Assembly: GCA_021781555.1 (NCBI GenBank)
Contig: JAJXWQ010000030.1
Span: forward strand, 1-40,325
Direction: 5' to 3'
Length of the DNA: 40,325 bases
From: a bacterium
Lineage (GTDB): Bacteria > Cyanobacteriota > Sericytochromatia > S15B-MN24 > VGJW01
Below the pieces are notes generated by a model. That model searched no databases, was not told the origin of the DNA, and saw only the letters and a list, made by a program, of their open reading frames with translations. Positions 25,425 through 32,638 of the stretch are shown piece after piece; the first letter of the stretch is position 1, and each line of letters starts with the position of its first letter. The position numbers were made by a program, and so were the translations under genes.

Positions 25425-25589
25425 ACGGGGCCCGGTTGCGCAGCGCAGCGACCGCGCAGAGGGACCCGTCAAACTGAGAAAGAAACGGGGCCCGGTTGCG
25501 CAGCGCAGCGACCGCGCAGAGGGCCCCGTCAAACTGAGAAAGAAACGGGGCCCGGTTGCGCAGCGCAGCGACCGCGCAGAGGGACCCGT
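25425..25589 (+). repeat. Tandem array of three palindromic repeats, copies f-h
   Basis: Three forward units of 45 bp at 25425-25469, 25485-25529 and 25545-25589 repeat with an exact 60-base period. The two 15-base linkers are identical (CAAACTGAGAAAGAA). The units differ at one base in the right arm (GGGACCCGT or GGGCCCCGT). The inner stem is GGTTGC (25434-25439) with GCGACC (25448-25453). The array fills the gap between the convergent kinase and ruvA genes. Confidence 0.92.
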
Positions 25590-25605
25590 CCAAACTGCAA
25601 CAGGT

Positions 25606-26193
25606 CTACGGGGTGTCGGTAAGGGCCACGATCGCGCGGCGGATGGCCTCTTCCACCGGAGTCGACGCGGGGATCCTGGCCAGCGCCGTCCGGGCCTCGC
25701 CTTCCGTGTACCCGAGCGAAAGGAGGGCCAGCTCCGCCTCTTCCAGGGCGGCAGGCACGGGATCGGGGAGGTCGGCGGCCCGCAAGGCCGGCTGACCCGA
25801 CAGCTTGCCCTTGAGCTCGAGGACGATGCGCTGGGCGATCTTGGCGCCGATGCCGGGAGCCTGGGCCAGCCGACGGACATCTCCCGTCCGGATTGCCGCC
25901 GCGGCCTCGATCCCGCCGATGTTGAGCAGACCCAGAGCCTTGGCGGCACCGATCCCGTTGATTCCGACCAGCAGCAAGAAGAGTTCGCGATCGACCTCGG
26001 TCTCGAAGCCGTAGAGGATCATGGCGTCCTCGCGGTGCACCAGGTGGGTCAGGATGCGGACCGGGGTGCCGCAATTGCCCAGGCGAGCCAGATGGGCGGG
26101 TGCGCACGAGATCTGGTAGCCCACGCCGCAGGCCTCCACGATCGCATGGTCGTCATCCTTGTGGGCAAGCGTGCCGCTAACCGAGTAGATCAC
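25606..26193 (-). CDS. ruvA: Holliday junction DNA-binding protein RuvA
   Basis: RuvA binds four-way junctions and loads RuvB. The 195-residue protein has the N-terminal OB domain starting VIYSVSGTLAHKDDDHAIVEACGVGYQI with THLVHREDAMILYGF. The middle helix-hairpin-helix domain has LLLVGINGIGAAKALGLL and LAQAPGIGAKIAQRIVLELKGKL, and the C-terminal RuvB-binding three-helix domain has LLSLGYTEGEA. The frame extends upstream into ruvC in another phase; GTG 26193 is chosen because RuvA proteins start exactly here. It follows ruvC after 71 bases. The tandem repeat array lies 16 bases after its stop. Confidence 0.94.
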   Translation of the reverse strand: MIYSVSGTLAHKDDDHAIVEACGVGYQISCAPAHLARLGNCGTPVRILTHLVHREDAMILYGFETEVDRELFLLLVGINGIGAAKALGLLNIGGIEAAAAIRTGDVRRLAQAPGIGAKIAQRIVLELKGKLSGQPALRAADLPDPVPAALEEAELALLSLGYTEGEARTALARIPASTPVEEAIRRAIVALTDTP

Positions 26194-26264
26194 GCCCCAT
26201 TGTGCCACGACGGCGACCGGCTGGGCTCGTTGCCCCGCTCCCGGACTTCCGCTGCGAAGCCGCC

Positions 26265-26762
26265 CTACCGGCCGAGGGCCCAGGCCGGGCCCTCGATGTG
26301 GTGGAGGTGGCACAGGGCGACGGCGAGAGCGTCGGCAGCGTCATCGGGACGGGGGATGGTCTCCAGGGCGAGAAGATCTCGAACCCCTTCCTGCACCTGC
26401 CGCTTGTCAGCCTTGCCGTATCCCGTCACGGCTTGCTTGACGACCATGGGGACGTAGCTCGAAACGGGCAGCCCGTGCTGGGCTGCCGCCAGGAGGATCA
26501 CGCCGCGAGCCATCGCCACGTTGATGCCGGTGGTGATGTTCTGGACGAAGAAGAGTTCCTCGACGGCCACCTGATCCGGTGCATAGGTGTCCAGGAGGCT
26601 CGAGATGTCAGCGTGGATCTCGCGCAGACGCTCGGCGATGGGATCGCCCTTGCGCGTCACGATCGCCCCCACGGCGACGCACGCCGTCTGGCCCGACGCT
26701 TCGACGTCGATGATCCCGTAGCCCACGCGGGCCGTTCCCGGATCGATGCCCAGTATCCTCAC
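26265..26762 (-). CDS. ruvC: Crossover junction endodeoxyribonuclease RuvC
   Basis: Holliday junction resolvase with an RNase H-like fold. The 165-residue protein shows the first catalytic Asp in ILGIDPGTARVGYG, the Glu pair in QVAVEELFFVQN, the TGYGKADKRQVQ block and the final acidic pair in PRPDDAADALAVALCH. GTG 26762 is the start; TACGAT six bases upstream on the minus strand suggests a leaderless mRNA. It is upstream of ruvA, forming a ruvC-ruvA pair, while ruvB is separate. Confidence 0.95.
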   Translation of the reverse strand: MRILGIDPGTARVGYGIIDVEASGQTACVAVGAIVTRKGDPIAERLREIHADISSLLDTYAPDQVAVEELFFVQNITTGINVAMARGVILLAAAQHGLPVSSYVPMVVKQAVTGYGKADKRQVQEGVRDLLALETIPRPDDAADALAVALCHLHHIEGPAWALGR

Positions 26763-26768
26763 CGAAAG

Positions 26769-26774
26769 ATCGTA
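26769..26774 (-). promoter_or_regulatory. Candidate leaderless -10 element for ruvC
   Basis: TACGAT on the minus strand, six bases before GTG 26762. No Shine-Dalgarno lies between. Confidence 0.45.
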
Positions 26775-26890
26775 CGAGCTTGGGATCCTTTCTGGTTGTG
26801 CGCCCCGTCACCAAAGCCGGATCGCAACCCCTCGGCGCCAGGCCGCAGCGCGCGCAGTCAGGCGCTTGGCCGGCTTGGACCCGCCTGCTC

Positions 26891-26919
26891 TTGACGTCCC
26901 GGGCTCGTGGTGATAACTT
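26891..26919 (+). promoter_or_regulatory. Strong promoter of the RNase E/G gene
   Basis: TTGACG (26891-26896) and TAACTT (26914-26919) are separated by 17 bases, with TGA before the -10 (extended -10). It is the best sigma-70-type promoter in the window. Confidence 0.65.
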
Positions 26920-26925
26920 GGGTTC

Positions 26926-27146
26926 CAAAGTTTTCGCGCGGCTCCCTCCTGGTGTCCCGATACGGGACTGGCTCCTAGAGATAGAGGTTGAGCGCAAAAA
27001 CAGGCGATTCAGCACAAAGGATCGTCAGGTATTGGAGCCCATCACCAGCTACATCCTGGCTCACTCCGCCGACTGCGGGCCCGACACGGCCCCTCGGATC
27101 GGAGTCGGCTAGCAGCTGGCCACACCGCACAGAAGGGGCGAGTTTG
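26926..27146 (+). promoter_or_regulatory. Long 5' leader of the RNase E/G gene
   Basis: About 220 bases between the predicted start site and the coding start. An open frame begins at 26988 and runs into the gene, but its 52 extra residues do not look like RNase G, so I read this as untranslated leader. In enterobacteria the rne leader mediates autoregulation by RNase E; a similar role here is inference. Confidence 0.4.
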
Positions 27147-29705
27147 GTGCTCAAAGAACAACACAGAATCCGCAGAAGCGAGCTTGAACTACCACCGAGG
27201 GCCATAAAAAAAGAGATCGTCATCAGCGAGGCCAACGACCTCGCCGTCGTCATCGAGGACGGCCGAGCCAGCGAGTTCGTGATGCGCCAGGGCGAGCAAC
27301 TCGTCGGCGACATCATCCTCGGCAAGGTCGAGTCGGTCGTTCCGGCGATCGAGGCCGCGTTCATCAACATCGGCCACGAGAAGAACGGCTTCATCCACGT
27401 GGCGGACCTCCCCCCCAGCCCCAGCGCCAAGAAGAAGGGCAAGGTCCCGATCGTTCGCAGTGGCGACAAGCTGATCGTGCAGATCGCCAAGGCACCGACC
27501 GGTACCAAGGGCGCCCGGTTGACCGGACGCATCTCGGTCCCGGGGCGTTACCTGGTATTCGTTCCGCACGACAATCGGGTCTGCATTTCGCGGCGCATCG
27601 TCGATTCCAAGGAGCGCGAGCGCCTGCGCCGGATCGCCTTCAATCTCAAGGACCCGGGGCACGGACTGATCGTCCGTACCGAGGCGATCGGGGCCTCCGA
27701 GGACGAGCTCCGGCGGGACATCGATGAACTCATCGACCGCTGGGCCGAGATTCTCCACGTGGCCCAGGTCCGCCACGCCCCCGCTCTGCTCTACCGCGAT
27801 CACGATCTGATGACGCGGGTTCTTCGCGACGCCCTGTCGGCCGACACGGAGAAGATCGTCCTCGATAGCGTCGAGGGCTTGCAGCGTGCGTCGGACCTGC
27901 TCTCGGGCTGGATGCCCGAGATGGTCAAGAACCTGCAGCTCCACGGTGGCAAGGACACCGTGATGAACCACTACAAGATTTACGGGGAAATCGAGAACGC
28001 CTTGAAACCGACCATCAGGCTGCCTTCGGGCGGCAGCATCGTCATCGAACCTACCGAGGCCCTCACGGTCATTGATGTCAACTCGGGCCGCCTTACCAAC
28101 AGCAAGAGCCTCCAGGACACGGTCCTGCGCACCAACCTCGAGGCGGCCACGGAGATCGCCCGGCAGCTTCGCCTGCGCGACATCGGCGGGGTCGTCATCA
28201 TCGATTTCATCAGCATGGACTTCCCTGCCGATCGCCAGAAGGTCATCCGGCACTTCGAGGAGGCGCTGCGGCCCGACAAGAGCCGGCCTCAGATCACGAG
28301 CCAGTTCTCCGAGCACGGTCTGCTCGAGGTGGCACGCCGGCGTCAGGGGCAGACCCTCCTCGAGCAGATGACCCGGGCGTGTCCGCACTGCCACGGCGTG
28401 GGCCGGGTCCGCAACGACGTCTTTGCGACGACCGCGGTCGAGGGAGCAGCCATCACGGCCGCAGTTGGCGACGAGCCTGAGGCGATCGTAGAGGAGCTGC
28501 TCGAGGAGCCGTTGGCCACCGAGATCCTGGATTCCGAGGTCGAGCCGGGGAGTGTTGCCAACGGAGGCGGTCGCATGCCATTTGGCCGGGAGCGCCGTCC
28601 CGCGCCAGAGCTTGCGGCGCCGCGACCCGAGTATATCGAGTCCGATGCCGAGGGTGGCGAGTTCGAGACCGAGGCCGGCGGGGAGGCTGAACCCTCGCGG
28701 CGCCGTCGCCGGCGCCGTCGTCGTCGCGGTGGGCGCGGCGCGGAGGGCGAAGGCCGGGCCCCGTTCGAAGGCGCGCAGCGCCCAGCCGAGGGAGACCTGT
28801 TCGAGTTGCCAGCCGAGGAGGGCTTCGACGAGTTCGAGGCTTCCCCCGAGGACATCGCCGTCTATGCCCACGATACCGGGGCGGCCGAAGGCGACGCGGA
28901 GGCCGGCGGGCACCGCCGGAGGCGTCGTCGTCGGGGCCGCGGCGGGCGAGAGGGCATGGCCGAGCGGCCTCTCGAGCCCGTGGCTCAGCCGAGTGGATTC
29001 GGCCGTCTGGAGCGTCCGCGGCAGATGGGCCCGGTGCCAGGCAGCGGTTTCGGCCACCGCACCGAGGCTGCGGGAGAGCGCCCGGCATTCGAGCGCACCG
29101 AGGTCGCAACGGCGCGGCCGCGGTTCGAAGGGGCTGCGGTCGGAGAGCGGCGGGCTGTTCGGCCAGAGCGCGAGGTCGCCGTGGTCGAGGCCGAGCCGAC
29201 CCCGGTCCCGGCCGCTGTTACCGAACAACCTGCTGGCGAGGCCCAGGGTCCGGCCAAGCGCCTGCCCAAGGGCGTCACGGGCTTCCGCCCGATCGTCGGC
29301 CCGGTCGAGCGGACGGCTCCTTACACGCCCAAGGCGGCAGCCGGTCGCCCGAGGATGGAGATCCGCGAGGTCGCGCCCGGCGTCATGCAGCTGGTTCCGG
29401 TAGAGTCCGAGCCGGGTGCGCCAGCAGCCAGTCCGGCGGCCGAGGCCGAGGCACCGGTCAAGCGCACCCGTCGCACCGCGGTTCGCAAGGCAGGTTCTGC
29501 CGAAGCGGCCGAGGTCGCCCAGGCGGTCGAGGCTGCCAAGGCAGAGGCTGCAAGCGCTGGGCTCGAGGCCGCTCCGGGATCCGGGAGTGCTGCGGCCAAG
29601 CCGAGCGAGGCCAAGGCTGCCGAGCCAGCCAAGGGAACTCGTGGTCGGACCGGCGCATCGACCCGCGCCAAGGCCGGCTCGCGAACCCGCAAGTCCGCCG
29701 AGTAG
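27147..29705 (+). CDS. Ribonuclease E/G family protein with long disordered tail
   Basis: Endoribonuclease for rRNA processing and mRNA decay. The 852-residue protein has an S1 domain (about 45-130, QLVGDIILGKVESVVPAIEAA) and the catalytic core with Asp310 in VIDVNSG and Asp353 in IIDFISMD. The zinc link is CPHC at 412-415. The spacing of these residues matches E. coli RNase E. After about residue 430 the tail is disordered and acidic/Pro/Ala-rich, with two arginine tracts (about 518-527 and 589-595) like RNA-binding regions of RNase E scaffolds. GTG 27147 or TTG 27144 could be the start, with AAGGGG upstream. A strong hairpin follows the gene. Calling it rne or rng is uncertain. Confidence 0.9.
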   Translation: MLKEQHRIRRSELELPPRAIKKEIVISEANDLAVVIEDGRASEFVMRQGEQLVGDIILGKVESVVPAIEAAFINIGHEKNGFIHVADLPPSPSAKKKGKVPIVRSGDKLIVQIAKAPTGTKGARLTGRISVPGRYLVFVPHDNRVCISRRIVDSKERERLRRIAFNLKDPGHGLIVRTEAIGASEDELRRDIDELIDRWAEILHVAQVRHAPALLYRDHDLMTRVLRDALSADTEKIVLDSVEGLQRASDLLSGWMPEMVKNLQLHGGKDTVMNHYKIYGEIENALKPTIRLPSGGSIVIEPTEALTVIDVNSGRLTNSKSLQDTVLRTNLEAATEIARQLRLRDIGGVVIIDFISMDFPADRQKVIRHFEEALRPDKSRPQITSQFSEHGLLEVARRRQGQTLLEQMTRACPHCHGVGRVRNDVFATTAVEGAAITAAVGDEPEAIVEELLEEPLATEILDSEVEPGSVANGGGRMPFGRERRPAPELAAPRPEYIESDAEGGEFETEAGGEAEPSRRRRRRRRRRGGRGAEGEGRAPFEGAQRPAEGDLFELPAEEGFDEFEASPEDIAVYAHDTGAAEGDAEAGGHRRRRRRRGRGGREGMAERPLEPVAQPSGFGRLERPRQMGPVPGSGFGHRTEAAGERPAFERTEVATARPRFEGAAVGERRAVRPEREVAVVEAEPTPVPAAVTEQPAGEAQGPAKRLPKGVTGFRPIVGPVERTAPYTPKAAAGRPRMEIREVAPGVMQLVPVESEPGAPAASPAAEAEAPVKRTRRTAVRKAGSAEAAEVAQAVEAAKAEAASAGLEAAPGSGSAAAKPSEAKAAEPAKGTRGRTGASTRAKAGSRTRKSAE

Positions 29706-29740
29706 GGACCGGTCGATTTCGATCGCGTCAAACCGATGCC

Positions 29741-29774
29741 AGAAGCCGCCGGTTCCGAAGGGCCGGCGGCTTCT
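29741..29774 (+). terminator. 12-bp perfect hairpin after the RNase E/G gene
   Basis: AGAAGCCGCCGG (29741-29752) and CCGGCGGCTTCT (29763-29774) pair perfectly around a ten-base loop, 35 bases after the stop. There is no T-run, but the stem is strong. Its position also argues against starting the next gene at 29736. Confidence 0.65.
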
Positions 29775-29822
29775 GGGCCATCTGGCTCGAAACCGGGTGT
29801 CGAAGCAGCCCGGGGCGCGGAC

Positions 29823-30755
29823 ATGCCGGGAACCGAGCTGACGGTTCAGGTGCCCGAGGATGCGGCAGGGCAGCGCCTTGACCGCTTTCTGGTCGAGGCT
29901 GTCCCTGACCTGTCCCGGGCACGATTGCAAGCCCTCATTGCGGCCAAGATGGTGGTCGTGGACGGCAAATTCGCCAGGGCGGCTTTGCGGCTCAAGGGCG
30001 CCGAGTGCATCGACATCCGGATCCCTGCGCCCGAGGCCGCGTCCGCTTGCCCTGAGGATCTGCCGCTCGAGATCGTCTACCAGGACGCCGACCTGGCGGT
30101 GGTGAACAAGCCGGCCGGGATGGCGACGCATCCCGCCCCCGGGACGCCTGGCGGAACCCTGGTCAATGCGCTGCTGTCGCGGATCGAGGACCTGTCAGGG
30201 ATCGGTGGGGAGCTGCGGCCCGGCATCGTGCATCGCCTCGACAAGGACACATCGGGCCTCCTGGTCGTCGCCAAGGACGATCGGGCCCACCGGGCGCTGC
30301 AGGCGCAGATCCAGGCCAAGACCGCCATCCGGAGGTACCTGGCCCTGGTGACGGGTCGCCTCCAGGAACACACCGGTACCGTCGAGGCCCCGATCGCCCG
30401 TCATCCCAGGGATCGTGTGAAGATGGCCGTCGTGCCGGGCGGCAGGCGCGCCGTGACGCACTACGAGGTGGTAGAGGAGTTCAAGGACGCGAGCCTGCTC
30501 GCCGTAACGCTCGAGACCGGGAGGACCCACCAGATCCGGGTGCACATGGCGCACATCGGCCATCCGGTGATCGGCGATCCGGTCTACTCGGGTGGCCCCT
30601 CGCCCATGCGCTTGGCGGGCCAGTTGCTCCACGCCTGGCAGCTCAGCTTCGACCACCCGCGCACCGGCGAGCGGATGGAGTTCGAGGTCGCGCCGCCCGC
30701 AGAGTTTGCCAGGGCGCTCGAGTTCATCCGCCGAAGGGGGTTCTGGCGGGGGTGA
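29823..30755 (+). CDS. rluD: RluD-type 23S rRNA pseudouridine synthase
   Basis: RluA-family pseudouridine synthase, most like RluD (23S positions 1911, 1915, 1917). The 310-residue protein has an N-terminal S4 RNA-binding domain (QRLDRFLVEAVPDLSRARLQALI) and the catalytic domain with VVNKPAGMATHPAPG and the catalytic Asp in GIVHRLDKDTSGLLVVAK. TGRTHQIRVHMAHIGHPVIGDPVYSG follows. ATG 29823 is chosen because the S4 domain begins about ten residues later and the terminator hairpin lies in the longer frame. The last 32 bases overlap the end of convergent proS. RlmH, elsewhere in the window, methylates the pseudouridine that RluD makes at 1915. Confidence 0.92.
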   Translation: MPGTELTVQVPEDAAGQRLDRFLVEAVPDLSRARLQALIAAKMVVVDGKFARAALRLKGAECIDIRIPAPEAASACPEDLPLEIVYQDADLAVVNKPAGMATHPAPGTPGGTLVNALLSRIEDLSGIGGELRPGIVHRLDKDTSGLLVVAKDDRAHRALQAQIQAKTAIRRYLALVTGRLQEHTGTVEAPIARHPRDRVKMAVVPGGRRAVTHYEVVEEFKDASLLAVTLETGRTHQIRVHMAHIGHPVIGDPVYSGGPSPMRLAGQLLHAWQLSFDHPRTGERMEFEVAPPAEFARALEFIRRRGFWRG

Positions 30756-32481
30756 TGAGGCCGACCAGGTGGTCAACCGCGGCTTCGACCGGAATCTCCA
30801 TCAGCTCGCCGGTGGCGCGGATCTTGAGCTCGAGCTTGCCGTTCTTGAGCCCCTTGCCCACCGTGATCCGGAGCGGGAACCCGATGAGGTCGGCATCCTT
30901 GAACTTGACCCCGGCACGGTCGTCACGATCGTCCAGGACGGTCTCGATCCCGGCTCGCGTCGCTTGTTCGTAGAGATCCGTCGCGGCGCGCATCAGCTCC
31001 GTATCCTGGGGATTGGCCGGGATGATGACGAGATGGTAGGGCGCGATCGCCACGGGCCACTGGATGCCGTTGTCGTCGTGGCAGGCCTCGACCGCCGCCT
31101 GGGCCGTCCGGGTGATGCCGAGCTCGTAGCAGCCCATCACGAAGGGCTGCTCCGAGCCGTCGGGCGCGTCGTAGGTCGCGTGCATCGCGCTGGAGTACCG
31201 GGTGTCGAGCTTGAAGGTGTTTCCCACCTCGATGCCCCTGGCGTGGTTCAGCCGGCCTTCGCCACAGCGCCCGCAGACCTCGCCCGGCAAGGCGCTGCGG
31301 ATGTCGGCCCAGAGGCCCGGGCTGAACGCGGGATCCCAGTTGGCGTCGACCCAGTGCATGTCGATCTCGCCGGCGCCGGTGGAGAAGTTGGAAAGCTGCC
31401 GGAGACTCTCATCGGCCACGACCAGGACGCCGTCGGGCAGAGAAAACGGCCCGACGAAGCCCGGCGCGGTTCCCGTGATCGCCTGGACCTCCAGCTCGGT
31501 TGCCGGCCGGATCTCGGTGCAACCAAGGGAGGTGCGGAGCTTGACGAGGTTGACCTGGGTGTCGCCCCGTACGAGTGCCACGACATCCGTGCAGCGCTCC
31601 GTCTCGTCCTTGCTACGCCAGATCGCTCGCACCACCAGTGTCTTGACGATGCGTTCGAGGGGAAGGTGCAGCATCGCGGCTTGCTCGGCGACGGTGCGGA
31701 CCGCCGGGGTCGACACCTTGCGTCGCGTCCGCGGCGCTTCGGGGGGCGCCGCGACCAGGCGCGACTCGGCCGTGTCGACGTTCGCGGCGTAGTCACAGCG
31801 ATCGCAGTAGAGGATCTCGTTTTCGGCACCGGAGGTCTCGATGACGACGATGAATTCGTGCGCCGCCGCGCCCCCGGTGGTCCCGACGTCGCTCTCCACC
31901 CTCCGCGTCGCCAATCCGCAGCGCGCGAAGATGCGCGTGTAGCTGCGGCACATCGCGGAGTAGGTCTCCTCGAGCGAGGCGGCGTCCGCATGGAAGCTGT
32001 AGGCATCCTTCATGAGGAATTCTCGCCCACGCAGCAGGCCGAAGCGTGGCCGGTTCTCGTCGCGGAACTTGCTCTGGATCTGGTAGAGGGTGAGCGGAAG
32101 CTGCCGGTAGGAGCGTAGCTCCTCGCGGGCAATCGCCGTGATCGTTTCCTCGTGGGTGGGGCCAAGGAGCTCCTGGCGGTCCGAGCGGTTGCGGAGTCGA
32201 AGCAGCTCGGGCCCGTAGGCGTACCACCTCCCGGACTCCTGCCAGAGTTCGGCGGGCACCAGGTTGGGCATCAGCAGCTCCTGCGCTCCGCTCGCGTCCA
32301 GCTCCTGGCGCGCCAGGGCCTCGATCTTGCGCAGCACGCGCCACATCAACGGCAAGAAGGCGTAGACGCCGGGCGAGATGCGGCGGATGAACCCGGCCCG
32401 CAACAGCAGCTGCTGGCTTGCGATCTCGGCGTCGGCCGGGACCTCGCGCAGCGTGGGCGCAAGCAGACGCGACATTCGCAT
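30724..32481 (-). CDS. proS: Prolyl-tRNA synthetase, bacterial type with editing domain
   Basis: Class II synthetase charging tRNA-Pro. The 585-residue protein has the bacterial-type layout: catalytic N-terminus with RRISPGVYAFLPLMWRVL and the LLGPTHEETIT motif, class II motif 2 around RFGLLRGREFLMKDAYSFH, and an INS editing domain at about 225-400. Motif 3 VMGCYELGITR and the C-terminal anticodon-binding domain VAIAPYHLVIIPAN follow. ATG 32481 is chosen; ATG 32475 two codons later is equally possible. It converges on and overlaps rluD by 32 bases. Confidence 0.94.
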   Translation of the reverse strand: MRMSRLLAPTLREVPADAEIASQQLLLRAGFIRRISPGVYAFLPLMWRVLRKIEALARQELDASGAQELLMPNLVPAELWQESGRWYAYGPELLRLRNRSDRQELLGPTHEETITAIAREELRSYRQLPLTLYQIQSKFRDENRPRFGLLRGREFLMKDAYSFHADAASLEETYSAMCRSYTRIFARCGLATRRVESDVGTTGGAAAHEFIVVIETSGAENEILYCDRCDYAANVDTAESRLVAAPPEAPRTRRKVSTPAVRTVAEQAAMLHLPLERIVKTLVVRAIWRSKDETERCTDVVALVRGDTQVNLVKLRTSLGCTEIRPATELEVQAITGTAPGFVGPFSLPDGVLVVADESLRQLSNFSTGAGEIDMHWVDANWDPAFSPGLWADIRSALPGEVCGRCGEGRLNHARGIEVGNTFKLDTRYSSAMHATYDAPDGSEQPFVMGCYELGITRTAQAAVEACHDDNGIQWPVAIAPYHLVIIPANPQDTELMRAATDLYEQATRAGIETVLDDRDDRAGVKFKDADLIGFPLRITVGKGLKNGKLELKIRATGELMEIPVEAAVDHLVGLITPARTPFGG

Positions 32482-32583
32482 CAAGGGCTCTCTTTCGACA
32501 CAGGCGGGTCGCCGGCCGCGGTCGCCCACCTGGCGCCCCGCCCCAGGACCGGGCGAGCTTCCATGATACAAGTTCTGGCGCCC

Positions 32584-32638
32584 GCAGCCGGCTGGACGCC
32601 AGGCGCGGCCGTCGCCCGGATCCTGGCCGACCGGCTGC
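32584..32638 (-). terminator. Nested inverted repeat at the 3' end of the lipoprotein gene
   Basis: Outer arms GCAGCCGG (32584-32591) and CCGGCTGC (32631-32638) and inner arms GCCAGG (32598-32603) and CCTGGC (32622-32627) are perfectly complementary. The outer arm touches the lipoprotein stop codon. A terminator between this gene and proS is the simplest reading; no T-run is present. Confidence 0.5.

Noticed and set aside
25425-25589. CRISPR array
   Set aside because: The units are 45 bp, the 15-base linkers are identical to each other, and there are no cas genes. This is a tandem repeat, not repeat-spacer DNA.
25111-26457. 448-codon frame running through the tandem repeat array
   Set aside because: It is built from shadows of the kinase, the repeat units (read as GPVAQRSDRAEGP) and ruvA/ruvC. 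The repeats are noncoding palindromes, and the peptide repeats are an artefact.
26988-27146. N-terminal extension of the RNase E/G protein from TTG 26988
   Set aside because: The 52 extra residues are Ser/Pro-rich and unlike RNase E/G N-termini. An untranslated leader fits better.
29736-29822. Start of RluD at 29736
   Set aside because: The extension would encode a perfect 12-bp terminator hairpin. The S4 domain fits a start at 29823.
27189-30131. 980-codon open frame on the minus strand across the RNase E/G gene
   Set aside because: It is antisense to a clear RNase E/G and to rluD. It has no family similarity or start signal and arises from high GC codon bias.
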